Translations under genes and position numbers: made by a program
Notes under the pieces: model-generated
Seen by the model: the letters and a program-made list of their open reading frames with translations, nothing else
Told to the model about the DNA's origin: nothing
Databases searched by the model: none
In this document: piece after piece, positions 1 to 8,236 of the stretch
Position numbering within the stretch: position 1 is the stretch's first letter
How the letters are laid out: each line of letters opens with the position of its first letter
Assembly (NCBI GenBank): GCA_964497635.1
Contig: CAZCDB010000044.1
Location: forward strand, 1 to 13,273
From: CAMDWQ01 sp964497635
GTDB taxonomy: Bacteria; Omnitrophota; Gorgyraeia; 2-02-FULL-51-18
Direction of reading: 5' to 3'
DNA length: 13,273 bases

Positions 1-708
1 ATTCATGGCGCCCAAGTAATTCCGGTCAAAGGTAATTTTGATCAAGCGCTGACTTTGGTGAGAAAAATTTCAGAGCAGTATCCGGTGACGCTGGTGAATT
101 CGGTGAATCCGTACCGGATCGAGGGACAGAAAACAGGTGCTTTTGAAATCTGCGACCAGTTGGGAGCAGCGCCCGAGTTTCATGCGATCCCCGTGGGGAA
201 TGCCGGGAACATCACGGCTTATTGGAAAGGTTATCAAGAATATTTTGACCAGAAAAAAATTACTTCCAAGCCTGTGATGCTAGGTTTTCAAGCCAAGGGA
301 GCCGCCCCGATTGTTAAAAACAAGGTCGTGGCTCATCCCAAGACTATCGCGACAGCCATTAAGATTGGAAATCCGGCTAGCTGGAAGTCCGCTTTGGCGG
401 CACGCCAAGAATCGGGGGGTCTTATTGAGGCTGTCAGCGATCAGGAGATTTTAAGCGCTTACAAATTTTTGTCTCAAAAAGAAGGGGTGTTTGTGGAACC
501 GGCCTCGGCTGCGAGTGTGGCCGGTATTCTGAAGCTTCAGAAGAATGGTTATTTTAAAAAAATATCATCGGCAGCTCGAGTGGTTTGTGTGGTGACCGGA
601 CACGGCTTAAAAGATCCGGATCGTGCGCTCGCCTCGGTCAAAAAACCAAAGGCGGTGGCGGCGGATATGGCAAGCATTCTTAAGGTCATGGGACTTAAAA
701 TAAAATGA
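1..708 (+). CDS. thrC: Threonine synthase, C-terminal part (5' end outside window)
   Basis: This is a PLP-dependent enzyme that converts O-phosphohomoserine to threonine in the cytoplasm. The frame is open from base 1, so about 235 codons of what is normally a protein of roughly 350 or more residues are present. The PLP-lysine region lies upstream of the window. Visible landmarks are VNSVNPYRIEGQKT, the phosphate-cradling GNAGN loop at 196-210 followed by ITAYWKGY, the EPASAAS segment, and VTGHGLKDPDRA near the C terminus, all typical of threonine synthase rather than threonine dehydratase. The TTG at 55 is not a real start, because the family homology continues upstream (GAQVIPVKGNFDQAL). 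The stop TGA (706-708) overlaps the next ATG (705-707), so translation is probably coupled. The next genes, an ApgM-like protein and aspartate kinase, place it in an aspartate-family operon. Confidence 0.93.
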   Translation: MHGAQVIPVKGNFDQALTLVRKISEQYPVTLVNSVNPYRIEGQKTGAFEICDQLGAAPEFHAIPVGNAGNITAYWKGYQEYFDQKKITSKPVMLGFQAKGAAPIVKNKVVAHPKTIATAIKIGNPASWKSALAARQESGGLIEAVSDQEILSAYKFLSQKEGVFVEPASAASVAGILKLQKNGYFKKISSAARVVCVVTGHGLKDPDRALASVKKPKAVAADMASILKVMGLKIK

Positions 709-1850
709 AGTATCTTTTGTTTGTCTGCGAAGGGCTTGCCGACGAGGCTTTGGAGGACTTGGGCGGGCGCACACCTTTGGAGGCTGCCAAAACCCCTGTT
801 TTGGATGCTTTGGCCGAAAAGGGTCGTGTGGGACAAGCTTTGTTTTTGCCGTCGGCGATGGAGCCTTCGGTCGATGTGGTGATGCTGTCCATTTTAGGTT
901 ATGACCCACTGCGTTATTACACGGGGCTTGCTCCGCTGGAATCCATGGTGTATGGGTTGCAGGTGGATGATCGTGCGGTGATTTTTAGGGCGGATCTTGT
1001 GACCTCTTCCGACCAGACATTGATTGATCCTTTTTCAGGAAATATTTCGGACCGGGAGGCGGAGTATCTGATTCAAGGACTAGCGTCCCAATTTTCAAAG
1101 GATACGTTTCAATTTGTTCGTGGGCGCGGGTACAAAAACTATCTGGTGGTTCGCGACGAAGCAATGCTTGAAGAGCTGGATGAGCTCGGATGCATTCCTC
1201 CGGCGCAGTTTGTCGGACAGAAGATTTCAAAGAGTTTTCCCGTGGGAAAAGCCGGAGATTTTGTGACGGATCTCACGAAAAAAGCGGGAGCGTTTTTGGA
1301 AAACCATGAAATCAACCGCGTTCGCATTGATTTGGGTGAAAATCCTGCCAATCTTCTGTGGCTATGGGGCCAGGGCAAAAAACCAAAACTGCCTTCTTTT
1401 GAAAAACAGACGGGTTTGCGCGGAGTTTTTTATGCCCAAGCGGATTTTGTGAGGGGGATTGGGTTGAGCCTAGGAATGACTCCGCTGAAGGAGTTTTATA
1501 GCCCCTTGGGGTCTGCGGAGTTTGCTTTGTTTTATTTTGGAGAGGGCGTGGAGGCCAAGACGGGACTGAGTCTTAAGTCAAAGATTTCGCGCTTGGAGGC
1601 TTTTGATGATTTTGTGGGAGGAATTCTGAAAGTGCACGCAGACTCTGGCCCACTTCGGGTGCTTGTGACCGGAGATCTAGCAGAGTCTCTGACGCGAAAA
1701 GAGTTTACGCGCAATCCTTTGCCGGTACTCATGAGTGGCGAAGGGATTGCCTCGGAGAAGAATAGCGCTTTTAGCGAAAAAATTTGCGGGCCGAAAATAG
1801 AATGGATCGATAAAGGGAAAGAGCTAATCACTTTTTTCATTAAAAAATAA
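705..1850 (+). CDS. ApgM-like 'proposed homoserine kinase', active site apparently degenerate
   Basis: 381 residues, alkaline-phosphatase superfamily, matching the archaeal-type cofactor-independent phosphoglycerate mutase group. The subgroup found beside thrC and lysC has been proposed to act as homoserine kinase. Fold signatures seen: the N-terminal MKYLLFVCEGLAD, LGGRTPLEAAKTPVLDALA (19-37), LSILGYDPLRYYTG (61-74) and FVRGRGYKNYLVVRD. Compared with family consensus recalled from memory, key positions differ. The first metal Asp of the DG motif is E9, and the nucleophile Ser of GSD is V56, with S55 next to it. The DExxH metal motif reads V282-E283-A-K-T286. The DH and following His of the C-terminal motif read D324-L325 and F334. 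The reading frame is intact and normal in length, so this is not simple gene decay. It overlaps thrC by 4 bases and ends 16 bases before lysC. It could be a pseudoenzyme with a regulatory or structural role, or a kinase with altered chemistry. The family call is firm; the activity is unknown. Confidence 0.85.
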   Translation: MKYLLFVCEGLADEALEDLGGRTPLEAAKTPVLDALAEKGRVGQALFLPSAMEPSVDVVMLSILGYDPLRYYTGLAPLESMVYGLQVDDRAVIFRADLVTSSDQTLIDPFSGNISDREAEYLIQGLASQFSKDTFQFVRGRGYKNYLVVRDEAMLEELDELGCIPPAQFVGQKISKSFPVGKAGDFVTDLTKKAGAFLENHEINRVRIDLGENPANLLWLWGQGKKPKLPSFEKQTGLRGVFYAQADFVRGIGLSLGMTPLKEFYSPLGSAEFALFYFGEGVEAKTGLSLKSKISRLEAFDDFVGGILKVHADSGPLRVLVTGDLAESLTRKEFTRNPLPVLMSGEGIASEKNSAFSEKICGPKIEWIDKGKELITFFIKK

Positions 1851-1852
1851 TC

Positions 1853-1859
1853 AGAGGAG
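1853..1859 (+). promoter_or_regulatory. Ribosome binding site deciding the lysC start
   Basis: AGAGGAG lies 7 bases before the ATG at 1867. An in-frame TTG at 1861 is only one base from this site, which is too close, so ATG 1867 (MSLIVQKYGGSS) is preferred. That start also gives the usual N terminus of aspartate kinases. Confidence 0.7.
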
Positions 1860-1866
1860 TTTGGGA

Positions 1867-3090
1867 ATGAGTTTGATTGTTCAAAAATACGGCGGTTCGA
1901 GCGTTGCCAATCCTGAGCGTATTAAGCGTGTGGCGGAGCGGGTCGCCAGCTACCAGAAAAAAGGTCATTCTTTGGTGGTGGTGGTGAGTGCTTTGGGGGA
2001 CACCACGGATGATCTTTTGGAGTTGGCGGACCAGTTGTCCAAAAATCCTCCTCGCCGGGAGCTGGATATGCTCATGTCTACCGGCGAGCAGATTTCCGTG
2101 GCGCTTCTGGCCATGGCGCTTCACGAGCTGGGGGTGGATGCCATTTCATTTACCGGGTATCAGGTGGGGATCAAGACAGATTCCACACACACCAAGGCTC
2201 GAATTTTGGATATTTCATCCGACCGGATTCAGGCAGAACTTAAGAAAAAAAAGACGATCATTGTCGCTGGTTTTCAAGGGACGGATGACAATCACGACAT
2301 CACGACGCTGGGTCGCGGGGGAAGTGATTTGACGGCGGTGGCTCTGGCCAAAGCCCTTGCGGCGGACACCTGTGAAATCTACACGGATGTCGAGGGGATT
2401 TACACGACGGATCCGCGCAAAGTCAAGGATGCCCAAAAAATTGATCGGATTAGTTATGAAGAGATGTTGGAGCTAGCATCTTCGGGGGCGCAGGTGATGC
2501 AGTCGCGCTCCATTGAGGTCGCCAGCAAGTACAATATTCCGCTGCATGTGCGTAGCAGCTTTTCTAAAAACGAAGGGACTTGGATCGTCAAGGAGGAGAA
2601 ATCCATGGAAGATGTTTTGATTCGCGGCGTGTCAGTCAGTAAAAATGAAGCCAAGCTTACCGTGAGCGGCGTGCCCAACAAGCCGGGAATCGCGGGCAGG
2701 ATTTTCCGCGCGCTTTCGGACGCGGGGATCAACGTGGATGTGATCATTCAAAATATCGGCAAGAAAGTATCGACGGATATTTCGTTTACGGTTCCACGCA
2801 ATGAAGCGGATACGGCAGTTGGCCTGCTTAAAAAAGTGGCCAAAGAGACCGGGATTAGCGAGATCACGCAAGATTCTCAGATTGCCAAAGTTTCCGTGGT
2901 GGGGATTGGTATGAGAAGTCACGCGGGTGTGGCGGCGAAGATGTTTGAAGTTCTGGGTAAGAATAAGATCAATATCGAAATGATCACGACTAGCGAAATC
3001 AAAATCGCTTGTGTGGTGAAGTTAAAGGACGCTGATAGGGCCGTGGCCCTGCTTCACAAAGAGTTTGAGTTGGGAAAAAGGAAGAAATGA
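1867..3090 (+). CDS. lysC: Aspartate kinase (alpha subunit, with two C-terminal ACT domains)
   Basis: This enzyme phosphorylates L-aspartate with ATP, the committed step to lysine, methionine, threonine and isoleucine. The product has 407 residues from ATG 1867. The amino-acid-kinase domain covers roughly residues 1-240: KYGGSSVA at 7-14, the STGEQISVALLA segment, the FTGYQVGI segment, TTLGRGGSDLTAVALA for nucleotide and aspartate binding, and EIYTDVEGIYTTDPR. Two ACT domains follow (about 260-335 and 341-407), with GVPNKPGIAGRIF and VVGIGMRSHAGVAAKMF starts and the SEIKIACVV segment typical of lysine- or threonine-sensitive monofunctional enzymes. Feedback control is expected from the family but its effector cannot be read from the sequence. 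The stop overlaps the citramalate synthase ATG at 3087. An internal start at 2605 probably yields a separate beta subunit. Confidence 0.96.
   Translation: MSLIVQKYGGSSVANPERIKRVAERVASYQKKGHSLVVVVSALGDTTDDLLELADQLSKNPPRRELDMLMSTGEQISVALLAMALHELGVDAISFTGYQVGIKTDSTHTKARILDISSDRIQAELKKKKTIIVAGFQGTDDNHDITTLGRGGSDLTAVALAKALAADTCEIYTDVEGIYTTDPRKVKDAQKIDRISYEEMLELASSGAQVMQSRSIEVASKYNIPLHVRSSFSKNEGTWIVKEEKSMEDVLIRGVSVSKNEAKLTVSGVPNKPGIAGRIFRALSDAGINVDVIIQNIGKKVSTDISFTVPRNEADTAVGLLKKVAKETGISEITQDSQIAKVSVVGIGMRSHAGVAAKMFEVLGKNKINIEMITTSEIKIACVVKLKDADRAVALLHKEFELGKRKK
2590..2596 (+). promoter_or_regulatory. Internal Shine-Dalgarno for the aspartate kinase beta subunit
   Basis: AAGGAGG, close to a perfect anti-16S complement, lies inside lysC and 8 bases before an in-frame ATG at 2605. 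It is a better site than the one serving the full-length start (AGAGGAG at 1853-1859). Confidence 0.7.
2605..3090 (+). CDS. lysC: Aspartate kinase beta (regulatory) subunit from internal in-frame start
   Basis: A 161-residue product beginning MEDVLIRGVSVSKNEAKLTV, in frame with lysC and consisting of the two ACT domains only. Established precedent: Bacillus subtilis aspartokinase II and Corynebacterium glutamicum LysC are made as alpha2beta2 complexes, where beta starts internally at about codon 250. Here the internal ATG is codon 247, at the same place between kinase and ACT domains, and its N terminus resembles those beta subunits. The strong AAGGAGG with 8-base spacing is direct sequence support. 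Expression itself is inferred. The beta subunit would bind the allosteric amino acid at the interface with alpha. Confidence 0.7.
   Translation: MEDVLIRGVSVSKNEAKLTVSGVPNKPGIAGRIFRALSDAGINVDVIIQNIGKKVSTDISFTVPRNEADTAVGLLKKVAKETGISEITQDSQIAKVSVVGIGMRSHAGVAAKMFEVLGKNKINIEMITTSEIKIACVVKLKDADRAVALLHKEFELGKRKK
3078..3084 (+). promoter_or_regulatory. Ribosome binding site of citramalate synthase
   Basis: AAGGAAG lies within the last codons of lysC, with its AGG core five bases before ATG 3087. It supports that start and independent initiation at the ATGA overlap. Confidence 0.5.
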
Positions 3091-4664
3091 GTCCTCGTTC
3101 TAAAAAAATTCAAATCTACGACACGACCCTAAGAGATGGTTCTCAAGGGGAGGGTCTTTCTTTCTCTGTGCAAGATAAGATCTTAATCGCCAAGAAGATC
3201 GACTCTCTGGGTTTTGACTATATCGAGGGTGGCTGGCCGGGTGCCAATCCTAAGGATGTGGCTTTTTTTGAAGAAGCTAAAAAGCTCAAGCTAAAGTATG
3301 CAAAACTGGTTGCTTTCGGCTCGACACGCAAGGCCCACTCCAAAGCTTCGGAGGATGAGGTTTTGAGAGGTCTTTTAGCGGCGGATACGCGGGTCATCAC
3401 GGTTTTTGGCAAAAGCTGGGACATGCATGTTAAAGACGTGTTTCGCGTGGAGCTTGAAGAGAATCTTTGCATGATTGATGACACGGTTCGATATTTGAAG
3501 TCCAAAAAACGCGAAGTTGTGTATGATGCTGAGCATTTTTTTGATGGTTATTTTGCCAACCCTAAATATGCGCTCAAAACTTTATCGGCGGCGCTCAATG
3601 CCGGAGCTTCTATCCTGGTTCTTTGTGATACCAATGGCGGCACGATGCCCGGAAAACTTTCGCAAGCGGTCCAAGAGGTTTACAAAAAACTACGCTGCCC
3701 CCTGGGAATTCATGTGCACAATGATGGCGGCGTGGCAATCGCAAACTCCATGGCTGCTATTGAAGCCGGGGCGATCCAAGTCCAGGGAACCATCAACGGC
3801 TACGGCGAGCGCTGTGGAAACGCGGATCTTTTGCCGATCATTGCCAATCTTCAAATAAAAATGGGTTATTCGTGTGTTCCGGCGGCCAAGCTTAAAGAAT
3901 TGACCGAAGCCGCCCGGTATGTCAGCGATATTGGCAATATGGTCCAGCAAAAAGGACAGCCTTATGTGGGTGCCAGTGCTTTTGCCCACAAGGGGGGCGT
4001 TCATATCAATGCGGTGATGAAAAATCCCCAGACCTATGAGCATATCGATCCAACGTTTGTCGGAAATCATCGGCGTTTTCTTGTCTCCGAGGTGGGTGGA
4101 CGCACCAATATCATGCTTAAAGCCAAAGAGTTGGCGATGGATCTTAAAAAAGAGTCTCCCGAGACACGTACCATTTTGGAAAAAATTCAAGCACGCGAGA
4201 ACGAGGGCTACCAGTATGAGGCGGCGGAGGCTAGTTTTGAGCTGCTGATCCACGAAGTCACCGGGAAAAGAAAAAAGTTTTTTGAATTTAAAAAGGTGCA
4301 TGTCTCGGCTGAGAATATCGGAGAAAAAAATCCGATCTCTCATGCTCACGTGTCTTTGGTGGTGGGTAAAAAAGAAGGTTCTGGGACTGCGGATGGGGAT
4401 GGTCCTGTCAATGCGCTGGACCGGGCGCTTCGAAAAGCGCTCACCCCCTTTTACCCCGAGCTTCAAGAGATAGAACTTGCGGATTATAAGGTGCGCGTTG
4501 TGGATTCGGAAGCGGGTACAGCGGCAAAAGTTCGCGTCATCATCGAGTTTCGGGACGGTAAAAATATTTGGACCACCGTGGGAGTCTCCAGCAACATCAT
4601 TGATGCCAGCTGGGAAGCGCTGGTGGATGCGATGGAGTATAAGCTTTTAAAGGCGACCACATGA
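3087..4664 (+). CDS. cimA: (R)-citramalate synthase, LeuA/HMGL family
   Basis: This enzyme condenses acetyl-CoA with pyruvate to (R)-citramalate, the threonine-independent entry to 2-oxobutyrate and isoleucine. At 525 residues it fits the long citramalate synthase subfamily of the type known in Geobacter, rather than isopropylmalate or homocitrate synthase. The TIM-barrel catalytic domain covers about 5-275: YDTTLRDGSQGEG at 11-23 with R16 and metal ligand D17, a mid-barrel LCDTNGGTMPG, IHVHNDGG with metal ligands H209 and H211, and GYGERCGNADL with N245. A linker with VGASAFAHKGGVHINAV follows, then a LeuA-type dimer/regulatory domain from about residue 380 to the end (ALDRALRKALTPFYPEL, WTTVGVSSNIIDASWEALVDA). 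That domain usually gives isoleucine feedback control. The gene overlaps both lysC upstream and valS downstream by ATGA. Isopropylmalate synthase is less likely because of the subfamily length and the TLRDGSQGEG signature. Confidence 0.92.
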   Translation: MSPRSKKIQIYDTTLRDGSQGEGLSFSVQDKILIAKKIDSLGFDYIEGGWPGANPKDVAFFEEAKKLKLKYAKLVAFGSTRKAHSKASEDEVLRGLLAADTRVITVFGKSWDMHVKDVFRVELEENLCMIDDTVRYLKSKKREVVYDAEHFFDGYFANPKYALKTLSAALNAGASILVLCDTNGGTMPGKLSQAVQEVYKKLRCPLGIHVHNDGGVAIANSMAAIEAGAIQVQGTINGYGERCGNADLLPIIANLQIKMGYSCVPAAKLKELTEAARYVSDIGNMVQQKGQPYVGASAFAHKGGVHINAVMKNPQTYEHIDPTFVGNHRRFLVSEVGGRTNIMLKAKELAMDLKKESPETRTILEKIQARENEGYQYEAAEASFELLIHEVTGKRKKFFEFKKVHVSAENIGEKNPISHAHVSLVVGKKEGSGTADGDGPVNALDRALRKALTPFYPELQEIELADYKVRVVDSEAGTAAKVRVIIEFRDGKNIWTTVGVSSNIIDASWEALVDAMEYKLLKATT

Positions 4665-7378
4665 CCCAGAAGCCTAAAGAAGATATGGATAAATTTGTGC
4701 CCAACCCCAACGAGCTTGCCAAAGCGTACGAAGCCAAGCTCGTCGAAAAAAAGTGGTACGAAGAGTGGAAAAAACGTGGCTATTTTAAGGCCACTTCCAA
4801 CTCCAAGAAAAAACCTTACACCATTGTCATTCCTCCGCCCAATGTGACAGGCATTCTTCATATGGGCCATGCTTTAAATAACACCCTGCAGGATATTTTG
4901 ATTCGTTACAAGCGCATGAGTGGTTTTGAAGTGCTGTGGATGCCGGGCACGGATCATGCGGGGATTGCGACTCAGAACGTGGTCGAAAAATCTTTACGCG
5001 AAGAAGGGCTGACGCGCCACACGCTAGGTCGTGAAAAGTTTTTGGAGCGTGTGTGGAAGTGGCGTGAGAAATACGGCAATACCATCCTTAAGCAGCAGCA
5101 ACGACTTGGCGCCTCCTGTGACTGGGACCGGACACGGTTTACCATGGACGAGGGGCTTTCCAAAGCGGTGCGCGAAGTTTTCGTCAAGTTGTATGAAAAA
5201 GGCTTAATTTATCGCGGCGAGTACATCATCAACTGGTGCCCACGCTGTCAGACGGCGCTCTCGGACGAAGAGGCACAGCACAAGGAGCTCACAGGCCATC
5301 TTTATCATTTGAAGTACCAGATTGAAGGAACTAATGAACACGTCACCATTGCGACGACAAGGCCTGAGACCATGCTGGGGGACACAGCCATCGGTTTTCA
5401 TCCGGAAGATGAGCGCTACAAACATCTCATTGGCAAGACGGCTATCCTGCCGCTTTTAAATCGTCGTCTTCGCATCATTCAGGATGACCAGATTGATCCC
5501 AAATTTGGAACCGGTGCGCTCAAGATTACGCCGGCGCATGATCCGGTCGATTTTAATCTTGCGCAGAAACACCAGCTTGAGATTATCAATGTCATGAATC
5601 CGGACGCGACTCTCAACGAAGCAGCGGGAGTTTATAAAGGGCTGGATCGTTTTGAGGCTCGGAAAAAAATCATCGCTGAGCTTGAAGACCGGCGTATTCT
5701 CTTAGAAACCAAGGAACATATTCACTCCGTGGGTCACTGTTATCGCTGTGAAACCGTGGTTGAGCCGTATCTTTCGAAGCAGTGGTTTGTGCGAATGAAG
5801 CCACTAGCCAAGCCCGCGATTGCGGCGGTGAAAGAAGGGCGCACGGAGTTTCGTCCTGAGCGCTGGTCCAAAGTGTATCTGGAGTGGATGAACAATATTA
5901 AGGATTGGTGCGTCTCTCGCCAGATTTGGTGGGGTCATCGGATCCCGGTATGGTACTGCGACCCTTGTCGCCAAAAACCTATTGGAAAAGCGTCGAAAGA
6001 AGCCAAAGTTTACACCGAGGCTGGGATGATCGTATCTCGTCAGACTCCGACCGAATGTCCTGTCTGTAAAAACAAAGATCTTCGTCAGGATCCGGATGTT
6101 TTGGATACTTGGTTCTCTTCGTGGTTGTGGCCGTTTTCGACTTTGGGATGGCCTGATAAAAACAAGGACCTGAAGTTTTTTTATCCGACCGACTGCCTTG
6201 TGACTGGTTACGAGATCATTTTTTTCTGGGTGGCGCGCATGATGATGTCGGGACTTGAGTTTATGGGCAAGGAGCCATTTAAACAGGTCTATATTCATGG
6301 GATTGTTCGTGACGAGAGCGGTGCTAAGATGTCCAAATCTTTGGGTAATGTCGTGGACCCGATTGGGATTATTGATGAGTATGGGGCGGATGCGCTTCGT
6401 TTTGCGATCATTTCCATCACTTCCGAAGGGCAGGACGTGTACTGTAATAAAGAAAAGTTTGAGGTCGGGCGTAACTTTGCCAACAAGATTTGGAATGCCG
6501 CTCGTTTTCTCTTAATGAATCGATCGGATCTTTCCAAAACCAAGGCCCCAAAACCCTCTGAACTTTCTCCTGTGGATCGTTGGATCATCAGCCGCTTGCA
6601 TCAGACGATCAAGAGCGTCACGGATAGTCTTGAGAAGAGCCGTTTCAATGAAGCCGCTTCCACGCTTTATGATTTTTTCTGGCATCAGTTTTGCGATTGG
6701 TACGTCGAGTTTGCCAAGCCGACGATCAAAACCCGGCAGACCCAGTGGGTATTGGAGACAGTTTTAGAAAATACTCTCAAGCTTCTTCACCCTTTTATGC
6801 CCTTTATTACGGAAGAGATTTGGCAGAAAATGCCTCACGAAGGGGATTCGATTATGGTTTCCGCCTGGCCCAAATCGGACAAAAAATGGATTGATCAAAA
6901 GGTGGAGGAAGAAGTCGGGCTGATCATCAGCGAAATTCAAGCCATCCGCAATGTTCGCTCCGCCTGGCAGATAAACCCGAAGGAGAGTGTCACGGTTGCC
7001 GTCAAAACCCTACGCGATCGGGAGATGAAAATTTTACAAAGCTATTCAACTTATATCGCCCAGATGGCCAAAATCTCTTCGCTTCAAATTGGAAAAAATG
7101 TCACGCGCCCCAAAGAATCCGCCGTCGCCAACGTGGGTCGTGTGGAAACCTACGTGGTTCTCTCTGGGCTTGTGGATATCGGGATGGAGCGCCAGCGTAT
7201 CGAGGCAGCGCTCACGGACGTAGAGAAGATGATTCGCTCGCTTGAAGGCCGCTTGTCCAATCAGGAATTTGTATCAAAGGCCCCCAAGGATATTGTGGAT
7301 AAAGAGAGAAAAAAAGGCGAAGAGCTTGAAAATCGAAAGAAGCGCCTTGAGGAAAACCTAAAGACTTTGGGGGAATAG
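4661..7378 (+). CDS. valS: Valyl-tRNA synthetase
   Basis: This class Ia synthetase charges tRNA-Val. The 905 residues are normal for a bacterial ValRS. The HIGH-type motif is HMGH at 67-70 within PPNVTGILHMGHALN, and the KMSKS loop is at 556-560 (GAKMSKSLGNVVDP). The editing (CP1) domain lies between, with TTRPETMLGDTAI, GTGALKITPAHDPVDF and WCVSRQIWWGHRIPVWYC. Two CxxC pairs (C433/C436 and C466/C469) followed by DPDVLDTWFSSWLWPFSTLGWP suggest a zinc-binding knuckle. The anticodon-binding region follows (FNEAASTLYDFFWHQFCDWYVE, LLHPFMPFITEEIWQ), and the last 70 or so residues form the charged tRNA-binding coiled coil. Start ATG 4661 overlaps the cimA stop. An in-frame ATG at 4685 is a possible alternative that would drop eight residues. 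No T-box-like leader can fit, since the gene begins inside cimA. Confidence 0.97.
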   Translation: MTQKPKEDMDKFVPNPNELAKAYEAKLVEKKWYEEWKKRGYFKATSNSKKKPYTIVIPPPNVTGILHMGHALNNTLQDILIRYKRMSGFEVLWMPGTDHAGIATQNVVEKSLREEGLTRHTLGREKFLERVWKWREKYGNTILKQQQRLGASCDWDRTRFTMDEGLSKAVREVFVKLYEKGLIYRGEYIINWCPRCQTALSDEEAQHKELTGHLYHLKYQIEGTNEHVTIATTRPETMLGDTAIGFHPEDERYKHLIGKTAILPLLNRRLRIIQDDQIDPKFGTGALKITPAHDPVDFNLAQKHQLEIINVMNPDATLNEAAGVYKGLDRFEARKKIIAELEDRRILLETKEHIHSVGHCYRCETVVEPYLSKQWFVRMKPLAKPAIAAVKEGRTEFRPERWSKVYLEWMNNIKDWCVSRQIWWGHRIPVWYCDPCRQKPIGKASKEAKVYTEAGMIVSRQTPTECPVCKNKDLRQDPDVLDTWFSSWLWPFSTLGWPDKNKDLKFFYPTDCLVTGYEIIFFWVARMMMSGLEFMGKEPFKQVYIHGIVRDESGAKMSKSLGNVVDPIGIIDEYGADALRFAIISITSEGQDVYCNKEKFEVGRNFANKIWNAARFLLMNRSDLSKTKAPKPSELSPVDRWIISRLHQTIKSVTDSLEKSRFNEAASTLYDFFWHQFCDWYVEFAKPTIKTRQTQWVLETVLENTLKLLHPFMPFITEEIWQKMPHEGDSIMVSAWPKSDKKWIDQKVEEEVGLIISEIQAIRNVRSAWQINPKESVTVAVKTLRDREMKILQSYSTYIAQMAKISSLQIGKNVTRPKESAVANVGRVETYVVLSGLVDIGMERQRIEAALTDVEKMIRSLEGRLSNQEFVSKAPKDIVDKERKKGEELENRKKRLEENLKTLGE
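7369..7373 (+). promoter_or_regulatory. Ribosome binding site of nadC
   Basis: A GGGGG run in the last codons of valS, 11 bases before ATG 7385. It is purine-rich but not a canonical AGGAGG, and is somewhat distant. Confidence 0.35.
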
Positions 7379-7384
7379 CTTCCC

Positions 7385-8236
7385 ATGCTTCGTACCAATG
7401 TCATTGATCTGATCGTCAAGCTTGCTCTGCGCGAGGATGTCGGCACCCGAGACATCACCACCTCTTCCATCATCCCCAAAAACTCGATAGTCAAAGCCGA
7501 AATTGAAGCGCAGGCTTCCGGGATTCTTTGCGGCATCGAAATCGCTGAGCTTGTTTTTCGCTACGTGGATGAAAATGTACGGTTTTTGCCGGTAGGAAAA
7601 GACGGAGACTCACTCGAGCCAGGGCAGGAGATCGCTTATATCGAGGGATCCGCGGCATCGGTTTTGATTGCCGAGAGAACGGCACTCAATTTTTTGACGC
7701 ATCTTTCCGGGATTGCTACGTACACGCGTCAATTTGTGGAGAAAGTGCGTGGAACTCAAACCAAGATACTGGATACCCGCAAAACAACTCCCAATTTGAG
7801 GGTGCTTGAAAAGTATGCCGTCAAAACCGGTGGGGGCACCAATCACCGCGCCGGCCTTTACGACCAGATTTTAATCAAAGACAATCATCTGAAAATTTTA
7901 CGCAACGAAAAAATTGTCGACATTGTGGCGTTGGCGCATAAACAAGCGCAAAAAAATATCCCCATTGGCATTGAAGTCAAAAATTTTAAAGAGCTTGAAG
8001 AAGCGCTTAAAACCCACGCCACTTACATCCTTTTGGACAACATGAGTCCTGAAAAAGTGAGGGAGTGTATCCAGATTCGGACCGCCAGCGGTAAGAAAAC
8101 CCCCTTTGAAGTCTCCGGCGGTATCACTCTGGAAAACGTCCGATCTTACGCCGAGCTTGGCGTCGAGCGCATCTCTGTCGGCAGCCTTACCCACACAGCC
8201 CCTGCGCTCAATATTTCCTTGGATATTGTTGGGTAG
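7385..8236 (+). CDS. nadC: Nicotinate-nucleotide pyrophosphorylase (carboxylating)
   Basis: Quinolinate phosphoribosyltransferase, which makes nicotinate mononucleotide from quinolinate and PRPP in de novo NAD synthesis. The 283 residues are the usual length. Landmarks: an N-terminal LREDVGTRDITT, the ERTALNFLTHLSGIAT helix, LDTRKTTPNLR at 129-139 with substrate-binding R132 and K133, GGGTNHRAGLYDQ with H154 and R155, IKDNH with K165, IGIEVKNFKELEEAL, LLDNMSPEKVRE, and the C-terminal FEVSGGITLENVRSYAELGVERISVGSLTH that forms the phosphate site. The gene starts 6 bases after the valS stop and appears to be the last gene of the operon, because a 180-base AT-rich gap follows. nadA and nadB are not in the window. 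Confidence 0.96.
   Translation: MLRTNVIDLIVKLALREDVGTRDITTSSIIPKNSIVKAEIEAQASGILCGIEIAELVFRYVDENVRFLPVGKDGDSLEPGQEIAYIEGSAASVLIAERTALNFLTHLSGIATYTRQFVEKVRGTQTKILDTRKTTPNLRVLEKYAVKTGGGTNHRAGLYDQILIKDNHLKILRNEKIVDIVALAHKQAQKNIPIGIEVKNFKELEEALKTHATYILLDNMSPEKVRECIQIRTASGKKTPFEVSGGITLENVRSYAELGVERISVGSLTHTAPALNISLDIVG

Noticed and set aside
549..909. Overlapping minus-strand frames across the thrC/ApgM junction
   Set aside because: They are antisense to two well-supported genes, with no motifs and no promoter.
3690..4466. 258-codon open frame on the minus strand
   Set aside because: It lies fully antisense to citramalate synthase, shows no recognisable motifs, and is explained by the codon use of the real gene.
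4661..4690. T-box or other leader controlling valS
   Set aside because: There is no intergenic space: valS begins inside the cimA stop codon.
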